64,000 bases of DNA from Galbibacter pacificus (GTDB lineage: Bacteria; Bacteroidota; Bacteroidia; Flavobacteriales; Flavobacteriaceae). The stretch covers positions 186,001 through 250,000 of the forward strand of contig NZ_JAPMUA010000006.1 in the NCBI RefSeq assembly GCF_029603155.1, written 5' to 3'. Positions 50,393 to 59,056 of the stretch are shown here, in pieces (positions within the stretch are counted from its first letter, which is position 1; each line of letters starts with the position of its first letter). The position numbers and the translations under genes are program-made. Below the pieces are notes generated by a model. It saw only the letters and a list, made by a program, of their open reading frames with translations. It did no database searches and was not told the DNA's origin.

Positions 50393-51466
50393 TTATGTGT
50401 CGCTATATTTTTCTTTCATTTTTTTTAAAAGGTCCTTCACTTCTTGTTCCTTTTTTTTGGGATAAATTAAAAGTTTATCTTTTTCGTCTATAATTATATA
50501 ATCTTTAAGGTCGCCTATTACAACTGTTTTATTTTTTGATGTATGCACTATATTTCCTTTTGAATTCTCCAACAGTGCTTTGGCATTTACCACAACGTTT
50601 TCATTGTCGTCTTTAGGAAGTTCGTCGTACAAAGAGCCCCAAGTCCCCAGATCGTTCCAATCGAAGCTTGCAGGCAATACATATATATTTTTGGACGGCT
50701 CCATTACCGCATAATCTATAGAAATATTTTCGGCTTCTGGATATTTGGCATTGATAAATGCTTGTTCTTTTTGAGTATTCATTACCGAAAAACCGTTTAT
50801 AAATTGATTAAACATGGTTGGTTGGTGTTTCTCGAAAGCTTCTAAAATACTTTTCGCGCTCCAAATAAAAATCCCGGCATTCCATAAAAAGTTACCTTGT
50901 TCCAGAAAAACCTTTGCAGTTTCGTAATCGGGCTTTTCTCTAAATTGTTCTACTTTTTTAACAGTATCGGTTTCGTTTTTTTTATGTTGAATATAGCCAT
51001 AGCCTGTATTGGGAAAAGTTGGTTTTATACCAAGCGTCATCAATACATCGTTGGTTTTACATGTTTCAAAACAAGTTTTAAGGTCTTTGGCAAATGCTTC
51101 TTCATCTTCTATCCAATGATCGCTTGGTGCGACCACCAATAATGCATCTGGGTTTTTTTTCTTTATTTTTAACGATGCATATAAAATACAGGGGGCCGTA
51201 TTCCGCATAACCGGTTCCAAAACCAATTGTTCCTTTTTTATTTTTGGCAATTGCTCCATCACCAAATTGCCATATTCTTCATTGGTAAGAATGTAGATAT
51301 TTTCGGCAGGAATCGACCTGTTTAGTCTATTGAATGTTTTTTGTATAAGGGTCTCTCCAGTTCCCAAAATATCATGAAACTGCTTTGGCAATGCAGCTGT
51401 GCTAACAGGCCAAAAGCGGGAACCTATTCCCCCCGCCATTAATATTGCATATAAATTTTTGTTCAT
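50393..51466 (-). CDS. mannose-1-phosphate guanylyltransferase
   Basis: A 357-aa nucleotidyltransferase making GDP-mannose, the donor for polysaccharides and glycans. Motifs: YAILMAGGIGSRFWPVSTAA (nucleotide binding), VVAPSDHWIED, FREKPDYETAKVFLE and WNAGIFIWSA. I used ATG 51466 (MNKNLYAILMAGG). It has no isomerase domain. It overlaps nothing but sits 5 bp from the SprT-like gene upstream. Confidence 0.94.
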   Translation of the reverse strand: MNKNLYAILMAGGIGSRFWPVSTAALPKQFHDILGTGETLIQKTFNRLNRSIPAENIYILTNEEYGNLVMEQLPKIKKEQLVLEPVMRNTAPCILYASLKIKKKNPDALLVVAPSDHWIEDEEAFAKDLKTCFETCKTNDVLMTLGIKPTFPNTGYGYIQHKKNETDTVKKVEQFREKPDYETAKVFLEQGNFLWNAGIFIWSAKSILEAFEKHQPTMFNQFINGFSVMNTQKEQAFINAKYPEAENISIDYAVMEPSKNIYVLPASFDWNDLGTWGSLYDELPKDDNENVVVNAKALLENSKGNIVHTSKNKTVVIGDLKDYIIIDEKDKLLIYPKKKEQEVKDLLKKMKEKYSDT

Positions 51467-51471
51467 TAAAA

Positions 51472-52071
51472 TCAATTAGTGAGTAATTCAACCTCGGCAT
51501 TTGGCTGAAACAAGTATATTTTACCAGAGCTCATTTCGATGCATTCATATCGTTTTACCCTTTTATTTCCCTTTTTAAACACTTTTCCGTTATATATTTT
51601 AAAAATGCTTCCCATGGGAAGTTCAAATATATAATTTTTATCGTTTTGCGGATCAAATTCTTTTAGTGCCACAGACAAATGTGCATCGGTATCACTGCTA
51701 GCCTTTGGGTTTTTAAAATGCCTGGCCAATACCGGAAGTAAAGACGACGGAAAAATTTCTGGACGTATAAATGGCAACATTAATTGCTGAAACGTATATT
51801 TCCACTCGTTCCCATGTGGCTTAATATGCCTCCCATATTTGGTAAAGGCCACCAAATGTGCTATTTCGTGCACCAAGGTTATTAAAAAACGATACTTGTT
51901 TAGATTGGCATTTACCGTTATTTGATGACTTCCGTCAGGCAATTTTCTATAATCGCCGTGCCGGGTCACTCTTTCGTTAACAATTTTTAAATGCACATGG
52001 TTTTGTTTTATCAACTGGAAACATGGTTCTGCGGCTCGTTCCGGAAGGTATTTATTTAAAACATTATGCAT
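51472..52071 (-). CDS. SprT-like domain protein
   Basis: A 199-aa predicted zinc metalloprotease. The HExxH-type motif is LVHEIAHLVAF, followed by KPHGNEWK, which supplies a third His. Bacterial SprT proteins are poorly characterised. It is encoded 11 bp downstream of an SDR gene on the minus strand and just before the GDP-mannose gene. Confidence 0.9.
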   Translation of the reverse strand: MHNVLNKYLPERAAEPCFQLIKQNHVHLKIVNERVTRHGDYRKLPDGSHQITVNANLNKYRFLITLVHEIAHLVAFTKYGRHIKPHGNEWKYTFQQLMLPFIRPEIFPSSLLPVLARHFKNPKASSDTDAHLSVALKEFDPQNDKNYIFELPMGSIFKIYNGKVFKKGNKRVKRYECIEMSSGKIYLFQPNAEVELLTN

Positions 52072-52082
52072 AATAACTCTTT

Positions 52083-52766
52083 TTAAGGAGTACTGTTACT
52101 AACCTGTAATAGTTTACCGTTGTAAAATTGATGCCCTTTTTGTGAAAAATCGGCTATATAAGCTGCCATTTCCTTAGCGGTTGTAGGTGCATTATACCCC
52201 GGAAATGCCTCTTGCAACATTTCTGTTTGTACCGCCCCCAGTGCCAGTACATTAAAAGAAGGACCTGTTTCTTTGTATTCTTCTGCCAAAAGTTCGGTTA
52301 GCGTAATTACTGCCCCTTTTGAAGAGCTATATGCCGCCAGGCCGGGAAACTTCATACTGCCCTGTACACCCCCCATGCTACTTATGGTCAACACATGCCC
52401 ATTTTTGGGCATAAAAGGCAATACAACCCGTATTAAGGCAGCTACGCCAAAAACGTTTACCTTGTATACATTTTCATAATCTTCGGTTGAAATTTCAGCA
52501 AAAGGCTTGTTTACCAATCTTCCGGCATTATTTATCAGGATATCTACATGTTGCCAATCCTTTTCAATGTATTTTCTTACGCTTTCCAAGTTGCCTTCAT
52601 TGCAGATATCGCAATTAAAAGCTTCAACATTTTTCAGGTTCAGCTGTTTTATGGGGCCGGCATTTCTGGACAAAGCCAATACATGGTGCCCTTGTCCTGC
52701 TAAAAGCTGCACCAGTTCATACCCTATCCCTCTGCTTGTTCCTGTTACAATTATATTTTTTGCCAT
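52083..52766 (-). CDS. SDR family NAD(P)-dependent oxidoreductase
   Basis: A 227-aa short-chain dehydrogenase. The dinucleotide motif is TGTSRGIGYEL, with NNAGRLVNKPF, the Ser in ISSMGG and the YxxxK in YSSSKGA. The substrate is unknown. It lies 20 bp downstream of an M28 peptidase gene and 11 bp before the SprT-like gene. Confidence 0.93.
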   Translation of the reverse strand: MAKNIIVTGTSRGIGYELVQLLAGQGHHVLALSRNAGPIKQLNLKNVEAFNCDICNEGNLESVRKYIEKDWQHVDILINNAGRLVNKPFAEISTEDYENVYKVNVFGVAALIRVVLPFMPKNGHVLTISSMGGVQGSMKFPGLAAYSSSKGAVITLTELLAEEYKETGPSFNVLALGAVQTEMLQEAFPGYNAPTTAKEMAAYIADFSQKGHQFYNGKLLQVSNSTP

Positions 52767-52786
52767 TCTCTATACCGATTTTTCAA

Positions 52787-53788
52787 TCAGTTCATTTTAA
52801 TTTCATCAGTTGGCACATTTGCCATTTTTTCGAGCACGGGCGTCATTTCGTTTATTACTGTTGCCATATGCTCAAAATCCATTTCTCCAACTTCATCGTC
52901 TACGTGATGGTAATACTCATAATTTTCAAAGTCAAAGGTACAAACAGTTTGTGATGGCACGTTGAATTCCGTATAAAAAGGATAATTGTCCGACCGTTTA
53001 AAAAGCTGATATTCTCCTGCTTTTGGTAAAAACCCTACAATGTCTTTCCCGGCATAGGTATTAATTTTTTCGGCCATATTGGTTTCTTTGTACCCGGTAA
53101 TATACATTAGCTCTTCGCGTTGCATGGGAACACCGATCATTTCAAAATTAACCATGGTATACAAATTAAAGTTTTCCTTTTTAAGTTTTGACGCTAAATG
53201 TTTGGAACCCAACAGCCCTTTTTCTTCAGCAGAAAAAAGTACAAAAAGCAAACTTCTTTTATTGGTTTTATGCGTGCCAAAATATTTTGCTATTTCCAAT
53301 ACCGCTGTAGTCCCGGAAGCATTATCGTTGGCACCGTTGGCTATAGTGTCGCCATTTACAGGTTTCCCAGAACCTATATGGTCGTAATGTGCACCAATAA
53401 CAATATACTCGTTTTTTAAACGGGCATCGTTTCCTTCTACAAGACCAACAATGTTGAATGCTGGCGCGTCAAAATTAGTCAAGGTATCCCTGTAGGTTTT
53501 AAAATAAGGTTTTATGCCGTTTGTTTTAAAAATGTTTTCGATATAATTGGCAGCTTCGTTAATACCTTCACTCCCTGCTTCCCTTCCGTTTAGCCTATCG
53601 GAAGCCAAAAAAGTAATTATTTGCTCTACTTCTGAAGCATTGGAAACCGAAACTTCTTTGCTTTGGGCATCCAATACAACCTCTTTAGTCTTATCGGCCT
53701 GCGAAATTTGCTCGGATACAGGAACGGTAGACGATTTACAGCCTAAGGCCATAATTGATACGGCAAGTATAAATAATTGTTTTTTCAC
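52787..53788 (-). CDS. M28 family zinc aminopeptidase, lipoprotein
   Basis: A 333-aa protein with a lipobox (IMALGC, about Cys17). Zinc ligands are visible in IGAHYDHIGSG, NGANDNASGTTAVLEI and FSAEEKGLLGSKH. The last His is probably in EYYHHVDD. It is likely an envelope-anchored aminopeptidase that digests peptides outside the inner membrane. First gene of an M28-SDR-SprT-GDP-mannose minus-strand run. Confidence 0.92.
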   Translation of the reverse strand: MKKQLFILAVSIMALGCKSSTVPVSEQISQADKTKEVVLDAQSKEVSVSNASEVEQIITFLASDRLNGREAGSEGINEAANYIENIFKTNGIKPYFKTYRDTLTNFDAPAFNIVGLVEGNDARLKNEYIVIGAHYDHIGSGKPVNGDTIANGANDNASGTTAVLEIAKYFGTHKTNKRSLLFVLFSAEEKGLLGSKHLASKLKKENFNLYTMVNFEMIGVPMQREELMYITGYKETNMAEKINTYAGKDIVGFLPKAGEYQLFKRSDNYPFYTEFNVPSQTVCTFDFENYEYYHHVDDEVGEMDFEHMATVINEMTPVLEKMANVPTDEIKMN

Positions 53789-53891
53789 ACGTTTATGGTT
53801 TAAATATCATTAATAAAATAGAGAAAGTCACAAAAACCATGATTTCTCAGTAAAAAAAGCGAATCAAAAAAGATTGATTTTAAATATACCA

Positions 53892-53916
53892 AAAATCCCG
53901 CATAAAGCGGGATTTT
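53892..53916. terminator. terminator downstream of pdhC
   Basis: AAAATCCCGC (53892-53901) and GCGGGATTTT (53907-53916) form a perfect 10-bp stem with a 5-nt loop, followed by T on the plus strand and by TTTTT on the minus strand. It lies 35 bp after the pdhC stop and can end that minus-strand unit. Confidence 0.85.
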
Positions 53917-53950
53917 TAAGATATAATGAAAATATAATCATGTTTATTTT

Positions 53951-55594
53951 TTAAGCCAACATGGTTACCGGGTTTTCCAAATATGCCTGCAAAGTTTGCA
54001 GGAATTGAGCTCCGGTAGCGCCGTCAACGGTTCTATGATCACAAGCCAATGTAACTTTCATGGTATGGCCAATAACAATTTCTCCATTTTTAACAATCGG
54101 TTTTTCCACGATTCCACCTACCGATAAAATGGCAGAGTTTGGCTGATTGATAATAGAGGTAAATTCTTGAATGCCGAACATTCCCAAATTAGAAACCGTA
54201 AAAGTACTGCCCTCCATTTCTTGGGGTGCAATCTTTTTGTTTCTCGCCTTTCCTGCCAGTTCTTTAACCTGCGAACCTATTTGGGTCAAGCTCATTTGGT
54301 CTGTAAATTTAAGCACGGGTACCAACAGTCCGTCTTCAACCGCTACCGCCACCCCAATGTGTACGTGATGGTTGTAAACGGTTACATCGTCTTTCCATGA
54401 AGTGTTTACCTGCGGATGCTTTTTAAGCGCCATTGCACAGGCCTTTACCACCATATCGTTAAACGAAACTTTAATGTCCGGTAGTGAATTTATCTGTCCG
54501 CGTGAAGCCATGGCATTATCCATATCAACTTCAATAGTTAAATAGTAATGAGGTGCAGAGAATTTAGATTCTCCCAACCTTCTCGCAATAGTTTTGCGCA
54601 TTTGAGAGTTTTTCTTCTCTTCCCTACTTTCTTCTCCAGCTGGAACAAACGGCATTACATTTGCACTTGGAGCCGGGCTTCCTGTTGGAGCCTCAGTCGC
54701 CGCCGACTTACTTTCAGCAGGCGCCTTGTAATTTTCTATGTCTTTTTTAACAATCCTGCCATTTTCTCCTGTTCCCTTCACTTTAGAAAGGTCGATCCCT
54801 TTATCTTCAGCCATTTTCTTGGCCAAAGGAGAGGCGAAAATCCTTCCGTTGGAACTAGAAGCAGTAGTTGCACTTGTTGTTGTTTCTTTTTTCTCTTCTT
54901 TAGAGGATGTGCTTGCTTCTTCTGCCGTTTTTTTCTTGGCAGGTGCTTTTCCTCCACCCTTGCTAGCTGCCAAAACTGCGTCCACATCGGTACCTTCGGG
55001 CCCGATTATGGCCAATACATCATCAACAGGGGCAGACTGGCCTTCTTCTATTCCTATATGAAGTAGTTTTCCCGAATAGAACGATTCAAATTCCATTGTG
55101 GCCTTATCGGTTTCTATTTCAGCAAGGATATCGCCTTCCTCCACATCGTCGCCTACTTTTTTAAGCCATGATGCAACGGTACCTTCTTCCATGGTATCAC
55201 TTAAACGGGGCATTGTTACAACTTCTACGCCTTCTGGTATTTCACCTCCGGAAGCTTCATTGGTTGTATCATCTTCAACAGTTTCTTCTTTTTCTTCGGA
55301 TGCAGGTTTTTCTTTAGAAGCAGCGCCACCATTCAACAATCCCGAAATATCTTCTCCTTCTTCGCCAATAATTGCCAAAAGAGAATCAACAGGAGCGCCA
55401 TCGCCTTCTTCGATACCTATATGAAGTAACGTGCCTTCGTGAAAAGACTCGAACTCCATGGTAGCTTTGTCGGTTTCTATTTCTGCTAAAATATCGCCTT
55501 CTTCTACTTTATCTCCTACTTTTTTAAGCCACTTTGCCACCACACCTTCTTCCATGGTGTCGCTCAAACGCGGCATGTTAATAATTTCTGCCAT
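53951..55594 (-). CDS. pdhC: pyruvate dehydrogenase E2, dihydrolipoamide acetyltransferase
   Basis: A 547-aa E2 core component. Two lipoyl domains (about 1-80 and 125-205), each with the lipoylation site ETDKATMEFES, are joined by acidic and Ala/Lys/Ser/Thr-rich linkers. A peripheral-subunit-binding domain (about 252-290, FASPLAKKMAEDKGIDLSKV) and the catalytic domain (about 325-547) follow. The active site is DHRTVDGATGAQFLQTLQ. It transfers acetyl groups to CoA. It starts 5 bp downstream of pdhA. Confidence 0.96.
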   Translation of the reverse strand: MAEIINMPRLSDTMEEGVVAKWLKKVGDKVEEGDILAEIETDKATMEFESFHEGTLLHIGIEEGDGAPVDSLLAIIGEEGEDISGLLNGGAASKEKPASEEKEETVEDDTTNEASGGEIPEGVEVVTMPRLSDTMEEGTVASWLKKVGDDVEEGDILAEIETDKATMEFESFYSGKLLHIGIEEGQSAPVDDVLAIIGPEGTDVDAVLAASKGGGKAPAKKKTAEEASTSSKEEKKETTTSATTASSSNGRIFASPLAKKMAEDKGIDLSKVKGTGENGRIVKKDIENYKAPAESKSAATEAPTGSPAPSANVMPFVPAGEESREEKKNSQMRKTIARRLGESKFSAPHYYLTIEVDMDNAMASRGQINSLPDIKVSFNDMVVKACAMALKKHPQVNTSWKDDVTVYNHHVHIGVAVAVEDGLLVPVLKFTDQMSLTQIGSQVKELAGKARNKKIAPQEMEGSTFTVSNLGMFGIQEFTSIINQPNSAILSVGGIVEKPIVKNGEIVIGHTMKVTLACDHRTVDGATGAQFLQTLQAYLENPVTMLA

Positions 55595-55599
55595 TATTT

Positions 55600-56598
55600 T
55601 TAAAGTTTATGCGGTAAAAATGGATAATCTTCTTGGTCGTACACTACATCGTACATAACATTTTTGTCTGGAAAATCTGATTCTTCGGCGAATTTCTCAC
55701 ATTCTTTAACCAATTCCTTAACCCTTTTATCTATTTTCTGGATATCTGTGTCTTTGGCATATTTTTTCTCCAAAATAATATCCTTAACCTGAGTAATCGG
55801 GTCTATTTTTTTGTATTCCTCTACTTCTTCTTTTGTTCTGTAGTGTTGGGCATCGGACATGGAGTGCCCTCTATACCTATATGTTTTCATTTCAAGAAAA
55901 GTTGGCCCTCCTCCAGAACGGGCCCTTTCTACGGCTTCGTAAACTGCTTCGGCCACTTTTACGGGGTTCATCCCGTCTACAGGCCCACAAGGCATATCAA
56001 AACCTAAACCTAGTTTCCATATTTCCTGTTCTTTGGATGTTCTCGCAACTGAGGTACCCATGGCATAACCATTGTTTTCGCAAATAAAAACAACCGGCAA
56101 GTTCCAAAGCATTGCTAAATTAAAGGTTTCGTGAAGGGAACCCTGACGCACTGCACCATCGCCCATATAACATAAAGTTACACCATCTCTTTTGAAGTAC
56201 TTATCGGCAAAAGCCAGTCCTGCTCCTAATGGAATTTGGCCACCAACTATCCCGTGGCCACCATAAAAGTTATGTTCTTTAGAAAAAATGTGCATGGAGC
56301 CTCCAAGTCCTTGAGAAGTTCCTGTGGCTTTTCCGTAAAGTTCTGCCATTACCTTTTTGGGGTCTACCCCCATCCCGATAGGCTGAACGTGGTTACGGTA
56401 TGCTGTTATTAATTTGTCCTTTTTAGGGTCGATTGCATGTAAAGTACCTGCCAATACAGCCTCTTGGCCATTATAAAGGTGAAGAAAACCCCTTACCTTT
56501 TGTTGTATGTAAACCGCTGCCAGCTTATCTTCAAACTTTCTCCAAAACAGCATGTCTTCATACCATTTCAAGTAAACTTCTTTTGTAACTTTTTTCAT
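55600..56598 (-). CDS. pdhA: pyruvate dehydrogenase E1 subunit alpha
   Basis: A 332-aa thiamine-diphosphate enzyme subunit. The ThDP motif runs from GDGAVRQGS to ICENNGYAMGTS. YRYRGHSMSDAQHYR is the phosphorylation-loop equivalent. E1 beta is not encoded nearby, so pdhB must lie elsewhere. It forms a pdhA-pdhC operon, downstream of cdd by about 150 bp, as in other flavobacteria. Confidence 0.96.
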   Translation of the reverse strand: MKKVTKEVYLKWYEDMLFWRKFEDKLAAVYIQQKVRGFLHLYNGQEAVLAGTLHAIDPKKDKLITAYRNHVQPIGMGVDPKKVMAELYGKATGTSQGLGGSMHIFSKEHNFYGGHGIVGGQIPLGAGLAFADKYFKRDGVTLCYMGDGAVRQGSLHETFNLAMLWNLPVVFICENNGYAMGTSVARTSKEQEIWKLGLGFDMPCGPVDGMNPVKVAEAVYEAVERARSGGGPTFLEMKTYRYRGHSMSDAQHYRTKEEVEEYKKIDPITQVKDIILEKKYAKDTDIQKIDKRVKELVKECEKFAEESDFPDKNVMYDVVYDQEDYPFLPHKL

Positions 56599-56751
56599 CT
56601 ATATTTTATTTTGCCAAATATTGAGTGCCATTACCAAATGTAGAGGCACCAAAAACCCTCTTTATAACAATGGTTTTTTAAAATGCAATACAAAAGTAGC
56701 GTTTTCAATAAAAGTGTAAAAATGAAAATCTGCTTTTATCTAAGATTTTTG

Positions 56752-57243
56752 TTAAATATTATTTAAAGTAGCTTTGCCAAAGGTAAGCGGCAATAAATCT
56801 TTTATGGAATCGGCCTTGACTACCTTTCCCGTTTCCCCCATAAAATAAAGTGCTATGGGAGTTTTTTGGTTCTCTTCGTATTCGTAAATAGACTGTCTAC
56901 ATGCTCCGCACGGCGGTGTTGGCGTAAGTACGTTAAAAGAATCGGAAGCGGCAGAAACAGCCATGATTTTTATGGGCTCCCCCGGAAATTGCGTGCCTGC
57001 CTGAAAAATGGCCACGCGTTCTGCACATAACCCGGAAGGATACACGGCATTTTCTTGGTTACTACCAATTATTATTTCACCGTTTTCTAGTTGAAGCACT
57101 GCCCCTACACGGAACTTGGAATATGGGGCATATGCATTATTGCGTGCAGTTACTGCTTTTTTCATGAGTTCTTTTACCTGCTCGGGCAGCTCGTCTATGG
57201 ACTCAAAAACAGTAAGCACTGTATTAATCTCAAGTTTCTTCAT
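56752..57243 (-). CDS. cdd: cytidine deaminase
   Basis: A 163-aa zinc enzyme that deaminates cytidine and deoxycytidine. The zinc/proton-shuttle motif is PSGLCAERVAIF (CAE) and the second half is PPCGACRQSIYE (PCxxC). The length is near that of the homotetrameric class. It lies between pdhA and porV on the minus strand. Confidence 0.95.
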   Translation of the reverse strand: MKKLEINTVLTVFESIDELPEQVKELMKKAVTARNNAYAPYSKFRVGAVLQLENGEIIIGSNQENAVYPSGLCAERVAIFQAGTQFPGEPIKIMAVSAASDSFNVLTPTPPCGACRQSIYEYEENQKTPIALYFMGETGKVVKADSIKDLLPLTFGKATLNNI

Positions 57244-57432
57244 AATGCATTTGGTTATAACACAATAGTACTACCAAAATACAATATTTATATGAATTTT
57301 ATTGCTGATGATGCGATTTAAGAAATGTTTGCTTTGTGGAAGGTTACCAAAAAGATACCCTTCACCTTATGCGACTGCGTTGATATAAAAACCCACTATG
57401 TACTATTCTTCAACAACAGAAAATGCCCCTTA

Positions 57433-58581
57433 TTAATAATACTCGTCTCCCAAATTAAATGTAATGGAGAAACGCAATGTATTTTCCAATGGGTTCCTAA
57501 CTTTAGAGGTTGAAAATAAATAAGACAAATCTATGGAAGTAGCCTTGAAGGTAAAGCCGGCCCCCAGCGTAAAGAATTGACGAAAACCTTTTTCCTGGTT
57601 CTCGTGAAAATACCCGGTTCTAATGGCAAAGGCTTCATTATATACATATTCTGCCCCCATGGCCCAAGTTATTTCTTTTAATTCTTCGCTAAAACCGTCC
57701 GGGGCATCGCCAAAAGAAGAGAACATCCCGGTAAAGAAACTTTCGTTATAATAATCGTCTTCGTAATCTATTTCGCCGTCGCCATTTGAGTCGCTCGGTG
57801 TTGGCACCAACAATTTATTAAACTCCAAGTTAAGCGACAGTATGTTCATTGGATCGAATATAAAATCAAAACCTCCACCTAATTTTAGGTTTGTTGGCAA
57901 ATAGCTTTCCCTGCCCTCATCATCATATTTTATTTTAGGACCAATATTAGATACGTTAAAACCACCTTTCCACCGACCATTAAAACTATTGTAAGCTATT
58001 TCGTTGGACTGAAAATACCCTGCAATATCTACTGCAAAAGAGCTGGCAGCTGAAGCATCAACAAATTCGTCTGGAATCTTTAAGTCCGAGCGCAAGAACC
58101 TACCGGCCACGGCCATTGAAAAGTTTTCGCTCAGTTTTAATGAATACGATAAATCTATTGCCAGTTCATTTGGCCTTTCAATAATTGGGGTAAGCCCCTG
58201 AAGTGCCTCGTCTTCTGTTATAAATTCAATATCGCCCAAACTAAAATACCGTATGGTGGCCGCCCAGGCACTACGTTCGTTTATTTTTTTATAAAAAGCC
58301 GCATCGAGCAGGGCAATATCGTTCACCAACTGGCTTAAATAAGGGGTATAGCTCAACCCTATACCAATTTCGCGTTTGGCAAAAGCGTATTTTGCAGGAT
58401 TCCATTGTTGCGAAAAAACATCGGGACTGGTAGTAGCGCCCAGTTCGCCCATTCCACCAGATCGTGCATCGGCAGCAATCGACAAGAAAGGAACGGCAGT
58501 AGTTATAACTCTTGAATCTTCCTGAGCATGTAGGAGATTTGAAAAGATTATAAGGCTTAGGAGTAAATAGTTTAGTTTCAT
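57433..58581 (-). CDS. porV: type IX secretion system outer-membrane protein PorV
   Basis: A 382-aa beta-barrel with a signal peptide (about 1-19, ending LLHAQ). VPFLSIAADARSGGMGELGA and QQWNPAKYAFAKREIGIGLSYTPYL are family signatures; the C-terminal strand ends FNLGDEYY. PorV shuttles C-terminal-domain cargo from the T9SS translocon to the PorU sortase. It is divergent from gldJ. In Flavobacterium johnsoniae porU lies between these two genes; here it does not. Confidence 0.94.
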   Translation of the reverse strand: MKLNYLLLSLIIFSNLLHAQEDSRVITTAVPFLSIAADARSGGMGELGATTSPDVFSQQWNPAKYAFAKREIGIGLSYTPYLSQLVNDIALLDAAFYKKINERSAWAATIRYFSLGDIEFITEDEALQGLTPIIERPNELAIDLSYSLKLSENFSMAVAGRFLRSDLKIPDEFVDASAASSFAVDIAGYFQSNEIAYNSFNGRWKGGFNVSNIGPKIKYDDEGRESYLPTNLKLGGGFDFIFDPMNILSLNLEFNKLLVPTPSDSNGDGEIDYEDDYYNESFFTGMFSSFGDAPDGFSEELKEITWAMGAEYVYNEAFAIRTGYFHENQEKGFRQFFTLGAGFTFKATSIDLSYLFSTSKVRNPLENTLRFSITFNLGDEYY

Positions 58582-59056
58582 TTAATTTTATTAAATAACA
58601 GCAAATATAATTGTTTAAAATTGTTAGGCAAACACTTAGGTTTTCCTATAACAGTATATAATTAACGTAACATTAACAAAAATGTTATACAACTTCGACT
58701 TTTTTTTAAATTTTTTTCGATAAAAATAATTTATTCGGTTGAAAAAACGCTCTATCTTCTATAAATAATTGAAAAATGATAATGAAACAAAAGCTACTAA
58801 ATATGCAGAAATTATATACTTCCGTTAGGCAAACGCATACAACCTGAGTTTATTTTATGGGTTACCACATTTAAAAAAGTAAAAAATAATCGACAAAAAG
58901 ATTTTTGCAACATATAATAAAATGATCATTTGCACGTTTTTACAACAGCGAAACGAACTTTGACAACATTATACCCACAATTTTGATGAAAAAAATTGAA
59001 TTAAATATCTTAATTGCTATATTGCACACTTATTTAAGACAACTCAAATCTTAATT
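58582..59056. other. porV-gldJ divergent intergenic region
   Basis: A 475-bp AT-rich gap with no gene I can support. It contains a direct repeat GTTAGGCAAAC (near 58624 and 58826) and presumably the promoters of both divergent genes; a TATATTGC box lies about 35 bp before the gldJ start. No remnant of porU is apparent. Confidence 0.5.

Noticed and set aside
58772..58846. Short frame of 24 codons in the porV-gldJ gap
   Set aside because: Too short, no motif and no support beyond a start and stop; a GTTAGGCAAAC direct repeat runs through it.
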